From Paraescarpia echinospica (taxonomy: Eukaryota > Annelida > Polychaeta > Sabellida > Siboglinidae): DNA of 64,000 bases. Under the pieces are notes generated by a model that did no database searches, was not told the DNA's origin, and was given only the letters and a program-made list of their open reading frames with translations. The stretch spans positions 7,371,190-7,435,189 of the forward strand of contig CM034544.1 of NCBI GenBank assembly GCA_020002185.1, read 5' to 3'. Positions 1 to 11,010 of the stretch are shown here, one piece after another (position 1 is the first letter of the stretch; the number at the start of each line of letters is the position of its first letter). The translations under genes were made by a program, and so were the position numbers.

Positions 1-943
1 GCTGACCACCCAGAGACGTGGAAGGAACTTGAATTAGGCAACATATCAGGCACCAAGACTGTCAACCCATTTGTCTCCATTGGGGCAGACCATGCCTGCG
101 AACTTCTGAACAAACTCCTGAAAGTTCATTCTGGTCTCATCGGAAACTCCAACAATGCCAATGCAAGACAACGCTTCTTCCTAGCTTCTCCCGAACTGTC
201 GTGCACGGCAAGCGAGTTCAAAGGTCAGTTCAGTGTCAATGACAACAAGGCTAGTGAGCATCATGATGTATCCAAGAGTGTGGTCAAGCGAGAGCATGAT
301 GCCAACAGCAAGATCATGGCTGCCATAATGAGTCATGGCAATCCATTTGCTGTTGAAGGTCGCATCGCACGCTATTCAACCTGATTACTCGTGCATACAT
401 TCCATGCGAGTACGTTCCTCAGATCATGAACATGGACGAGACTGGACAGAAGCTGTACGAAGACTATGTGGCAGAGAGGATAAATGGGAATGTCAGCCTG
501 TGGGCACCTATCTAGAAACAAAACAACAAGATGTACATGTCTGGCAGCAAGAAGCTTGCAGTCAAGATCCGTGAAAAGACAGTAGATCTGCGGGAAACCA
601 AGGATCTGTATGGCAGACTGATGGTTCTTGCTATGTCAAGCAGATATATTGACCAGAAGCACTGCAACAGCAACAATGAGTTCACCCCGACACCAAGGGC
701 ACTGTTTGCTCAAGCGGCTCAATGTTGCCGTGCAACGACAAGTCCAAGCTCATCCATGTCCTTCAGCAGTTGACAACAACAGAAAGTCACACTGATAACT
801 CTCAGACGGCTACAAGCGAGACGCATGTTAATGTACAAGACGACGGAGCCATGGTCTTGGCGTCTGCTGAGGTCGATGGTCCCCACCTAAGTAGGAAGAT
901 TGCGGTTGTAGATGGCATTGTGTCCGGAAACTGACGAAGAAGA
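1..943 (+). pseudogene. PIN-CXC element coding region, left tandem copy (partial, broken)
   Basis: Fragment of a large multicopy coding region that enters from the left window edge. It corresponds to the middle part of the protein, upstream of the nuclease-like domain; conserved text such as ADHPETWKELELGNISGTK and NMDETGQKLYEDYVAERING can be read, but in shifting frames. It is almost identical to 1332-2274. It carries one extra nonsense codon (TAG at about 510-512, where the second copy has AAG). The coding sense of this segment is inferred from the sister copies at 1332 and 34446. I do not know a named family for this middle segment, and the copy is clearly non-functional. Confidence 0.75.
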
Positions 944-2276
944 AAGCAACCATGGCGACAGTGAAGTATCTCAACGAAATTACACAAGGGTGGTCTTTGC
1001 CAACAGCCTACTCCTTCAAGTTGTGAGCCTGCATCATCACGGTCAGCAGAGTCGGCCACTCGTGTGCCACTTCTGGGAGCAGTGGAAGAGCACCGTGAAG
1101 AAGTTCCAGGAGTGGGAGGCACATATATCCGAGAATGCCATGTTCAGATCCTTGATGATGTATCGGCATCGAGTGGAGACGATTCTCTTCTTCGTATTAG
1201 CATCCTGTATCGCAGACCTAACCCTCCATCTTGATGCAGGAGGAAAATTAAGCAAGCTGTTCTTTACTATGGACTGAAAAAAGTACAAGACAATCTGGCT
1301 ACATTACATAGCTGACATGCACGCACTCAAGGCTGACCACCCAGAGACGTGGAAGGAACTTGAATTAGGCAACATATCAGGCACCAAGACTGTCAACCCA
1401 TTTGTCTCCATTGGGGCAGACCATGCCTGCGAACTTCTGAACAAACTCCTGAAAGTTCATTCTGGTCTCATCGGAAACTCCAACAATGCCAATGCAAGAC
1501 AACGCTTCTTCCTAGCTTCTCCCGAACTGTCGTGCACGGCAAGCGAGTTCAAAGGTCAGTTCAGTGTCAATGACAACAAGGCTAGTGAGCATCATGATGT
1601 ATCCAAGAGTGTGGTCAAGCGAGAGCATGATGCCAACAGCAAGATCAAGGCTGCCATAATGAGTCATGGCAATCCATTTGCTGTTGAAGGTCGCATCGCA
1701 CGCTATTCAACCTGATTACTCGTGCATACATTCCATGCGAGTACGTTCCTCAGATCATGAACATGGACGAGACTGGACAGAAGCTGTACGAAGACTATGT
1801 GGCAGAGAGGATAAATGGGAATGTCAGCCTGTGGGCACCTATCAAGAAACAAAACAACAAGATGTACATGTCTGGCAGCAAGAAGCTTGCAGTCAAGATC
1901 CGTGAAAAGACAGTAGATCTGCGGGAAACCAAGGATCTGTATGGCAGACTGATGGTTCTTGCTATGTCAAGCAGATATATTGACCAGAAGCACTGCAACA
2001 GCAACAATGAGTTCACCCCGACACCAAGGGCACTGTTTGCTCAAGCGGCTCAATGTTGCCGTGCAACGACAAGTCCAAGCTCATCCATGTCCTTCAGCAG
2101 TTGACAACAACAGAAAGTCACACTGATAACTCTCAGACGGCTACAAGCGAGACGCATGTTAATGTACAAGACGACGGAGCCATGGTCTTGGCGTCTGCTG
2201 AGGTCGATGGTCCCCACCTAAGTAGGAAGATTGCGGTTGTAGATGGCATGGTGTCCGGAAACTGACGAAGAAGAAA
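1..2276 (+). repeat. Direct tandem duplication, 1331-bp period
   Basis: Bases 1-943 recur at 1332-2274 with only three substitutions that I could find (near 316, 511 and 920), plus an 8-bp difference just after the match. The duplication is therefore young compared with the decay of the coding region itself. The left copy begins outside the window. Confidence 0.9.
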
Positions 2277-3445
2277 GCAACCAGTGAAGTATCTCAAAGA
2301 TTGTTTAATTGACAAAGTGATGGACCTCACAAGATGCTATGATGAAACAATTCTAGTCTTTGACACCTACAAGGTGGATTCACTGAAGAACACAACCAGT
2401 GAGAAGAGACATGGAGGGAATTACCCAATCCAGTACCAAGTCCGAGACGATACCAGCATAAAACACATCACTATGAGCCGTTTCCTCCCTCACGACCAGA
2501 CGAAAGGTTATCTTACAGAGTACTTGGCTGTGAAAACTCTTCAGCATAACGGAGATTCCCCGAAGCTGGTTATCATTTCAGCATCAGGGCGAACAAGGAG
2601 CAACAGGGACTTTCACTTTGAAGACAACCACCATGAGAAAGCAGACACCTTAATGATCTGCCAGGCTGCCTTGGCAGTACAAATGAGCCAAAGGGATCAT
2701 GTTGAGCTGATGTTCTTTTTGCCAGACACTGATGTCCTTGTGCTGATCAAAGCTAATTATGATCTGCTGCCGAGGAAGACCTCGGTGGCATCGGGCGTGC
2801 TGCCGATTGAAACATTCTGGACAGCTCTCGGTGCTGAAAGGGCAAATGCATTGCCGGCATTACATGCCTTCTCTGGGGCCGACAATACTACTACATGGTT
2901 CAAGATCTTTCTTGAGGCCGGCGCTGACGTGTTCTATGCCCTTGTTATGTTATCAGCAATTAGTGAAGTGACAGAAGATCAGCAGTCTACTTTGCTAAAT
3001 TCGTATGTGCTGCTTAATGTCCCAAGCGTATCCAGATCAATCGCATTCCAGAACTGCGATGGCATCTCTTTGTAAACACATGACGGACAAGATATCACCC
3101 ACAACTGGGGCGCTCAACCAGCACATAGTGAGAGTACACTTGCAGGCTAGAGTGTGGGGCCAGACCAGCACTGCACAGCAGGTGTTTTTGGACCCAGTGC
3201 AGAATGGCTATCACAAGACTGCTGATGGGCAGCTGAAGCCAACCACAACTGACATCCATCCTGCACCCAAGCCCATCATTGAGATGGTGCGATGGCAATG
3301 CAATGGAGACTGTTCATCACAGAGGTGTTCCTGCAAATGCAAGGACTTGTAATGCACAGATCTCTGCTTGTGTAGCACACAATGTGAGAATGACGATGAT
3401 TCACACTTTGAAAATCGTGTATCCGGCGACGATAGTGATGACTAA
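1040..3445 (+). pseudogene. PIN-CXC element coding region, copy 1 (broken)
   Basis: Multi-domain protein remnant read in several frames. Order: helical segment (1090-1277, similar to 34210-34406), middle segment (1317-2265), nuclease-like domain (2284-3075) and CXC domain (about 3285-3445). In the 2284-3075 reading frame the acidic pattern of PIN/FEN-type nucleases is visible: VFD (residue 27), HEKADT (117-122), PDTDVLVL (147-154) and a HAFSGAD motif (194-200). The CXC part has paired-cysteine spacing (WQCNGDCSSQRCSCKCKDL, then CTDLCLCSTQCEND) as in tesmin/TSO1 DNA-binding domains; its first expected Cys is Trp. Frameshifts and stops (for example TGA at 2263, TAA inside the CXC domain) break it. 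Role inferred: protein of a mobile or repeated element, since the whole unit recurs at 33759. Exact family unknown to me. Confidence 0.7.
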
Positions 3446-4714
3446 TGTGCAGAATACCGTGTCACAACAGTATTATAACAAACCAGCCATATATGCGAAA
3501 TGCACGCAACTGTGTAGTGTTGCTGGTATGATGGTTATAAGATGTTAATGAATGAAAATACAGACACATACTTGTTTTCAATGTTCACATGTGTTTGTTT
3601 ATACGCTATGCAACATGTACATTATTCAGCCATGACATGTATAACTGTCATAAACTAGTGATTTCGTTATGATTAGGTGACTGTAATTGATCCTATTGGA
3701 TTCCTTGCCCCTCAGTATGTAGGTTTAGGGACCAAAATCAAAAGGCTGGGTGGTTTAGCAGCTGAGATATTGAGAAATACGGGTTTTCAGTGTCCACCAT
3801 TTTAAGAATCCAAGATGGCCGCCATATATACCTTTAAAAATTGCAAACATTGGTTTTCAGATTCATTATGACATAACGTTTCCAAAAATGTATCATTTTA
3901 CAAAATCTCAAAAACGTGAACGAAACACATGTATATTATTCAGTCATAACATGTATAACTGTCATAAACTAGTAATTTCATTATGCTTAGGTGACTGGAA
4001 TTGATCCTATTGGATTCCTTGCCCCTCAATATGTAGGTTTAGCCACCAAAATCAAAAGGCTGGGTGGATTAGCAGCTGAGATATTGAGAAATACAGGTTT
4101 TCGGTGTCCACCATTTTAAGATTCCAAGATGGCCGCCATATATATCTTTAAAAAATGTAAACATTGGTTTTCAGATTCACTATATCATAACGTTTCCAAA
4201 ATGTATAGGTTTGCCAATCTACAAATAAAATTAACGAAAATACATAACAAACCTGACTATTAAATATTTCATTCATTTCAACAATGTAAATTATGTCGAT
4301 GGCGTTCTTTACTAAAAGGTATAGCCACTACACCTTATTCACTTTGCCCCATGTCAACATTTACCTTTTGCATTGAAGTGTTATTACCAGTAAAGTATTT
4401 CCTATTACGCAACCGTTTTTGATCTTCTGAACAGTAACGGTGGCTTCATTAAGATAAATGTTAGTACATCTTTACCCGTTTTGTCCATCGTTCATTGCCG
4501 CAGCTAATTAAAAAAAATTCCCAAAACTACTCCTTGAGAATTGTGACTACCGCTATTTTACAAAAACAAACGTGAAATATGTTATATATTAGCAAACTCA
4601 ATAGATTCACTTGTCTAAACCTGAACAACATTTGTTAACCAGGCTTGACAATTATAATAATGTAAATAATATAATTAATATCATTTTCATTATTGCGTTT
4701 ATCTTATCCAACAG
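3446..4714 (+). repeat. 3' part of repeated unit with internal ~314-bp tandem duplication
   Basis: Non-coding stretch shared with 35142-36402. Within it about 314 bp is repeated in tandem (matches at 3637 and 3951), including a CCAAGATGGCCGCCATATAT segment near 3811 and again near 4126. The same two-copy arrangement is present in the second large copy (near 35512 and 35827), so it predates the large duplication. No gene seen. Confidence 0.75.
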
Positions 4715-4834
4715 ACCCGGATACGGTATGTCCGCTGCTTATTGCGACAAACAAAAGGATGTGGAACGTTCCTGTGGAGAGAACAAAAATACGTCCGACA
4801 TACGGACAGCCACGTGCAATCTACATAGATGGAG
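4715..4834 (+). CDS. Conserved 120-bp symmetric phase-1 exon, copy A
   Basis: Internal exon inferred from comparison. It is preceded by a polypyrimidine tract and CAACAG acceptor and followed by a GGAG/GTATGA donor. It starts and ends in phase 1 and encodes PDTVCPLLIATNKRMWNVPV, continuing to a PTYGQ motif. A diverged copy at 52747-52866 has the same length, phase and splice sites; differences in the conserved blocks fall mainly at third codon positions, which indicates past selection on this frame. Symmetric 1-1 exons are typical of shuffled extracellular modules, but the domain is not one I recognise. A possible following exon starts after TTTCTGTGCAG at 5240 and gives a short in-phase tail ending at TAG. 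It lies inside the repeated unit, so it may be a captured host exon. Confidence 0.55.
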
Positions 4835-5127
4835 GTATGATGCGTTTAGCGCATGCTACTAATGCTTGGATATTTATCTCGTCTACCCTCTCTTCATTAT
4901 GATTCCACTTTTACAACTCCATGGATAGGGATCTGTGTTTACGACCACATGATCATTACGCTGTCTAACTCAGAGGACTGCCGTTTTTTGTTATGCCAAA
5001 ACAAACGACAAGAACGCCAGATGCACAAACTGTATAACCTCATCACTTCGATGAACGCCACATTAAAACCATCAAATTTTGATTTAAGTTATTAAAGCAA
5101 CACATGGAAAAGGAACTATTACACAAT

Positions 5128-5131
<4 letters not shown>

Positions 5132-5166
<35 letters not shown>
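5132..5166. repeat. (TA)n microsatellite
   Basis: Uninterrupted TA run followed by CATACATACACACA. It is also present, with a different length, in the second large copy near 36820-36846. Confidence 0.95.
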
Positions 5167-5169
<3 letters not shown>

Positions 5170-5239
5170 CATACACACATTGTATATATACACACACATA
5201 ATATACACTGTCGTCCATGAAGTTGTCTCTTTCTGTGCA

Positions 5240-6072
5240 GGAACTGTAGATCAATCGATTTACCCATCAATGATTACATCAAACTCTGACTTGGAATAGT
5301 CAACGATGATATGCATCAGTTTCCGTATATAGCCCAGCAGGTCTAATTATGAAATCAGCGTCACATCTCTATTCTCAATAGCATTATATTGCTATTGCAA
5401 GGGCAATTGAAACTGTTGATATATTGACAATGCAAGCTCTTAACAGCAAGCATGCTAGATAATCAAATTTCGTCAGAAAAGACCTTGGTAACTCGATTAC
5501 TCGTCAGTATTACCAGCCTTAATAGCTTCAGTATTATTAGTCATGAAACTACATAAAATGTACAATAAAACTCTTATTGACAAATATCTATATATCCCGT
5601 GAATAGTCCATCTGACAAATGTAGTTGTGCAATGTTATATACTAATTCGCGCCCAATTATTGAGCCTGACTTCACTATGCGTAGATACATATATTGTCTT
5701 ACTCGCCGCATCCAGAGACAATTCCTTTCCTTGGAAAAATTGAAACCATGGGGCAAATTGTAGCAAAACGCAACGTATGTGGCAACACACACATTCTCAT
5801 TAATGTGTTAGCAAGGTGGACTTTCATTTAGGCAGGCACTGACCTGGGGACATTCGACTGACACTTAGACAGGCACTGACTGGGAACATTCGACTGTCAT
5901 TTAGACAGGCACTGACCTGGGGACATTCGACTGTCATTTAGACAGGCAATTCTTTCTTTGACGCTATTTTTCATTGGTAATTTAGGTTTATTGCACTGAT
6001 TAAGTTGAAAATTAAATCCTTTGCCATATATTGTGCAGTACTATATCATAATTATTTGTGCGTGTTTGTGCG

Positions 6073-6107
<35 letters not shown>

Positions 6108-6652
6108 GTGTATGTGCGTGTATGTGCGTGTATGTGCGTGTATGTGTGATGTAGACTAGTTTTCCTGGGTCGCAATCGAAATCATTTTTCTCAAAATAAC
6201 GTGAAGCCGGGAAGGTTGACTGGATGTTCTCTCGCTTCCTTTTTTCAACAAAGTTTTGTGTGGAACCGTAAAACAAATTATGGTTCCTCTATTATGACTA
6301 ATGTTTGTACAGCCTATTACATCGGAATTCCACATAATAACTCATTCTGACGCCCGCTTCGACTCAACATCTACCTTTGTAAATGTACTGTGAATGTATT
6401 GAAGTGCTGGCTTGTCGCGCGACATTCGCACCTCTGACGTCACAACACCACGTGATCGCCTAGCTCATTAACTATAAAGTTTCCGCGGGAATCGCGATAC
6501 AGGTGATTTTAAAATCTGATTGAAACTGTCAATGCATTTTTCTCTATTTTTTATTGCCAAATGTTACATACAAAGCTGTACTTTGTGTACACATGAAAAA
6601 TGGAATTCAGCTGCTGCCTTGTTTTAGTTCATTTAATTTATTATTATTAGTA
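5240..6652. repeat. Non-coding body of repeated unit with 37-bp repeats and a GT tract
   Basis: No gene seen. The stretch matches 36920-38840. It contains about four 37-bp units built on CTGGGGACATTCGACTG (about 5823-5945; only two in the other copy) and a short imperfect GT tract (6059-6145), which in the other copy is a pure tract of about 170 bp. The other copy has about 450 bp extra after its GT tract. Confidence 0.7.
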
Positions 6653-7432
6653 TTGGCGAGATGTCTCGGATAACGGTAGTTTAAGCGTGTAGCAATATTA
6701 CAAGGCGACAGGTATTGAGTGCATTGTTAGGCTCTCGTTGTAGGCGAGCTGCCTCGGATAACGGTAGTTTGAGCGAGTAGCAATATTACAAGGCGACAGG
6801 TATTGAGTGCATTGTTAGGCTCTCGTTGTAGGCGAGCTGCCTCGGATAACAGTAGTTTGAGCGAGTAGCAATATTACAAGGCGACAGGTATTGAGTGCAT
6901 TGTTATGCTCTCGTTGTAGGCGAGCTGTCTCGGATAACGGTAGTTTGAGCGTGTAGCAATAATACAGGGCGACATGTATTGAGTGCATTGTTAGGCTCTC
7001 GTTGTAGGCGAGCTGTCTCGGATAACGGTAGTTTGAGCGTGTAGCAATAAAACAAGGCAACAGGTATTGAGTGCATTGTTAGGCTCTCGTTGTAGGCGAG
7101 CTGTCTCGGATAACGGTAGTTTGAGCGGGTAGCAATAATACAGGGCGACAGGTATTGAGTGCATTGTTAAGCTCTCGTTGTAGGCGAGCTGTCTCGGATA
7201 ACGGTAGTTTGAGCGTGTAGCAATAAAACAAGGCGACATGTATTGAGTGCATTGTTAGGCTCTCGTTGTAGACGAACTGTCTCGGATAACAGTAGTTTGA
7301 GCGTGTAGCAATAATACAAGGCCACAGGTATTGAGTGCATTGTTAGGCTCTCGTTGTAGGCGAGCTGTCTCGGATAACGGTAGTTTGAGCGAGTAGCAAT
7401 AATACAGGGCGACAAGTATTGAGTGCATTGAC
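6653..7432. repeat. 88-bp minisatellite, about 9 copies
   Basis: Tandem 88-bp unit containing TCGGATAACGGTAGTTTGAG and GTATTGAGTGCATTGTTAG. Copies differ by a few substitutions. The same unit forms the end of the second large copy (38842-39985). Open frames across it on the minus strand come from the repeat; 88 is not a multiple of three, so each unit is read in a new frame. Confidence 0.95.
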
Positions 7433-8494
7433 AACACTATAGACTTTCTAGTTTAATGACAGTATGTACAGTTGGTTACATGCAGCACACAAAGCAGTCA
7501 CGTGATGTATTAACATCACATGTTGGTCTATACGAACTTCCCAATTTGGTCTATTTGGTATTTGGTGAAATTGGCCAAAACAATTTTCTCCGTATAACTT
7601 GATAAACGATTTTTTCATATTAAGACAAAATAAATTAATGAAATAAATAAATACATAATTATATTTCGTACTCCTAAGAAGTTAATATTCCAAATTCGCG
7701 TATTCATCAGTGGAACCGACCTGCAAGCAACTTAATATATGAGTTATTGGGAGATTCCTAAAAGTATTTAATGTGTCTGTGAGTCTTTTCTATTCCGGCA
7801 GTGAATCATTGCTCTTTGGGTCGATACAGAGCTGTGAGATGAGCTGCTCTAAGACACAATAAACATGTTTGTATTCTGGTGGTCCACATGGCGCAATATT
7901 TGTCTTTGCGATTTAGAGCAGAATAAACATTATGGCTAAGATGTTTAAACAAATTAGGTATCCTTATCAAGCTTACGCCCTGTGAAATCCACCAAGGTAC
8001 AAACTTAGTTCACAATTATACAAGTTAGTAAGTGTTTCACTGTCTAAGTTATTAACTAAATATTAATCAATAGAGACTATCTATTAATAATAATATATTT
8101 TTAAGCGCTGTATAACCGGGATATAAACATTCTGCTCAAAAGGAACATACAATACGATATTGTTAAAATGTAGATATACCACTTGTTGTGCTCATACGGT
8201 GAACATATTACATAATATATATATATATATATATATACATGTATATAATATTATTAGTCTAAATATTATATTAAATGTTATTTACTAATGTGAACAAAAA
8301 TGTATTAGAGGTAAATACAAAATAGATAGTAATGTTTTTAAAATTTGTAATGTCTAAGCTTAATCCTACTGTAATTCATGACACGACGCGTATGAGCATG
8401 GCTATGCAACGTAGTTGACAATAGCAATGAAAAGATCATATCACTCCGACGCGAACGGTATAACTGGTTGATTGATCATATTGGGTGTTTACAG
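7433..8494. other. Intergenic, AT-rich
   Basis: No gene or mobile-element signature seen. Contains a (TA)n run near 8215-8236. The stretch just after 7433 may hold the true end of the left repeated unit, but the matching end of the second copy is lost in the gap at 39986. Confidence 0.6.
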
Positions 8495-8984
8495 ATCCGT
8501 GACGCGGTACAACGGGAGCTCCTACGGCGGACGGCTCTGTACAAGGAGAAAGTGATGGAGTCGAAGCAGCGCCAATTGGAAGACTCGTGGAGGTGCACGG
8601 AACTACTGCGAGAGAAAGACTCGTTGATCGAGACACTGGAAGGAGGCTTGGAGCAGGCCGTCACTGACGACCGCTCTCACGGCGTCAACGTGCAGGATCT
8701 GAAGAACATCGTGGAACAGACGAAACAGAAACACAAGAAGGAGCACTCTCGTGCGTTTTATCCCTACTCACAATGAAAATAGTGCCGTGTAATCTACGGA
8801 TTTTGTTTTTAAACACAAATGGTATGCCACTGAATTTGATTGATACTATTATACACGAATTTCTTCATGACTGTTCAACACTAATATTTTGTTTGTGGCT
8901 ATGGCACTCAATATCTGTCTGCTTGTCTGTCTGCATGCATGCTCACCTACATACACGCACGTATTTGCGAATGTCGTCGTCTTT

Positions 8985-9300
8985 GTCTCTGATTGTCTGT
9001 CTCTCGACGTTTCGCTCGCTCGCTCTTTCACTCTCTCGCTCTCTCGGTTTCTCTATCCCACCCTCCCTCCCTCCTACCCTCCCTCCCTCCTTTTGTCCCT
9101 TTCTACCTCCCTCCGCCCCTTCCACCCTTCCTACCTTCTATCTCCCTCCTTCCTCTTCCCTACATACACCCCTCCATCTCCCTCCCTCCTTCCCCACTCA
9201 CTCCTGTCCTCCCTCCCACACTCCGTCCCCGTCTCTCCCCCTACACCCTCCTCCTTCTCCTCTTCTATCACTCCCTCTTTACCTCGTTTGTCTGTTTCTT
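8985..9300. repeat. CT-rich low-complexity intron
   Basis: TCTCTCG and CCCTCCCTCC type repeats between the two coiled-coil exons. Long open frames here are composition artefacts. Confidence 0.85.
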
Positions 9301-9739
9301 TTCTTGTGTCTTGTTCTATGAACCCACTAATACTATTAGTAATTCATTCATTTATCTCAACTCAGGATCTGGATAAACAGATGAAGTACAACACAGCCAA
9401 CGAGAAATCCCTGCAGCGCCTCACTAAATGACAATACGAAACCGAGGCAACGCTAGATTACGTCACAGATCAGCTGATGTCATATTTAAGGGAAAGTGTC
9501 ACACAGACAGACTTACTGCGCGAAGAAACCATATCACCTGGTTTAACAAAGATATCCGTGGACAGGGTTAAAGAGACGCTGCAGAAGACATTGCAAAGAA
9601 TAAACGAAATGGAATCGACGAAACGTGCTCACGATTTGCTTGTGGAAGAGACAATACATGTCAGCACAGCTCGGCGCTGAAACAGCAGCCGACCTTCGCA
9701 CTGCACTTCAACAATACGTTGTGCAACAGGATTGGACGG

Positions 9740-9768
9740 TGACGTCACTTCGGGCGGAAGTGACGTCA
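9740..9768. promoter_or_regulatory. 12-bp perfect inverted repeat made of two CRE motifs
   Basis: TGACGTCACTTC at 9740-9751 and GAAGTGACGTCA at 9757-9768 are exact reverse complements with a 5-base spacer. Each arm contains the palindromic cAMP-response element TGACGTCA. It lies inside the coiled-coil reading frame and encodes VTSLRAEVTS. Regulatory use is inference only. Confidence 0.4.
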
Positions 9769-10514
9769 TTTAGTACCGAGATATCGGCTATTAAAGAAGC
9801 GGCATCTGGAATCGACGGCGAAGACTGAACACATCCACATGCTAGACTCTACTGTCAACGACCTGAAAAATCGCATCGATTCGAAGAACGCAGTTGTTGC
9901 GGAGCTCTTCTCGAAGGAAGCGAAGTTCGCGGCGATCCTAGCAGAACACAAACTCCTAGAGAAGAAGCTCGCCGGTGTTGACCACGCAAGTGCATTGTGC
10001 GCTTCTCTCGAAGGTTCCCCAGTGCAGAATGGCATAGGATTTCCTTCATGCCGCGATTCCCCCAAGGGAATCGGTCGACTGAGTCCAGCGAAGGCTCAGC
10101 CAACGCATTTGCCCAAGTCCATGCCATGCATCACCCCACAAAATTCCCTCGCCCTTCAAATCAGTGCTCTTCCGCCAGTTTCGCCGAAGCAGAAACGGAA
10201 GGAACATCGACAGCAGCGAAAGCTGCAGCAAAAGCAACTGCAGCAACAACGTGTTCCCGAACGGTCAGGAGCAATGCACTGTGACCGAAGCCAAGACGGA
10301 AGGCAGCATCTACTCAACCTATATCAGCCTGCAGAGGTTCAAAGGGTTCAATTCTGACACAAAGCGGAACTCTTCGAACGCTGGGTGGAACCACTGGCCT
10401 GGTGCAGCGCCACGTAGCGACTACCTGCGGAAATGATTCAGTTGTTTGTTTAAACTGTGTTTACCATTGAAGAACAGTTACTGCGTCGCTTTCTTTATTA
10501 TCAGTAGCAACAGA

Positions 10515-10562
10515 ACAAAAATGCTATATATATATATGTATATATATTATTATTATATATAT

Positions 10563-10595
<33 letters not shown>

Positions 10596-10600
10596 GCATA
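10515..10600. repeat. (TA)n microsatellite, interrupted
   Basis: Imperfect TA tract downstream of the coiled-coil gene. Confidence 0.9.
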
Positions 10601-10947
10601 AATAAGTCGCAATGTTGATGTTATTTTTTATGTATATGATTTGCTATGGTTACTTAAGACAATTAAATAAATAAAGCCATATATCGATTATTAGAATGTC
10701 TTGATTATTAGAATGTCTTAATAGTGTTCATTCTAATTATAGCCTGGTTAAATTAAAAACCTACACTAGACATCAATACACCACTATCCCTAACGAATAA
10801 GAATTTACAGCTGATTAGCCGCAGCTTCGGTCGTACCTTGAATTATGCGACCAGCTCAAGATAGACTCATCGTAAATGTTACCATGTTGTTACATACTGC
10901 AACGTGGATCTCTGAGGAAAAACATATGTTTTTTTATTTGACAAACA

Positions 10948-11010
<63 letters not shown>

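Larger units (their letters stand above)
8495..10437 (+). pseudogene. Coiled-coil protein gene, two or more exons, disrupted
   Basis: First visible exon 8495-8750: acceptor TTTACAG, donor GTGCGT, encoding a charged helical segment beginning IRDAVQRELLRRTALYKEK. After a low-complexity CT-rich intron, acceptor CTCAG at 9365 opens a second exon (DLDKQMKYNTANEKSLQRL). Reading is then broken by TGA at 9429 and by frame changes near 9665, 9815 and 10260. The pieces are heptad-rich and charged (for example DLKNRIDSKNAVVAELFSKE), with a Gln/Lys-rich stretch at about 10195-10250. Splice phases of the two exons do not match as drawn. It could be a decayed gene or a real gene with assembly indels. I do not recognise the family; a structural role as a long coiled coil is only inferred. 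Confidence 0.5.

Noticed and set aside
6815..7437. Minus-strand frames of 60-82 codons containing RSNYRYPRQLAYNESLTMHS
   Set aside because: Produced by the 88-bp minisatellite and repeated identically in the second array.
8773..9431. Frames of 120-180 codons rich in Ser, Pro and Leu
   Set aside because: Low-complexity CT-rich intron; composition artefact.
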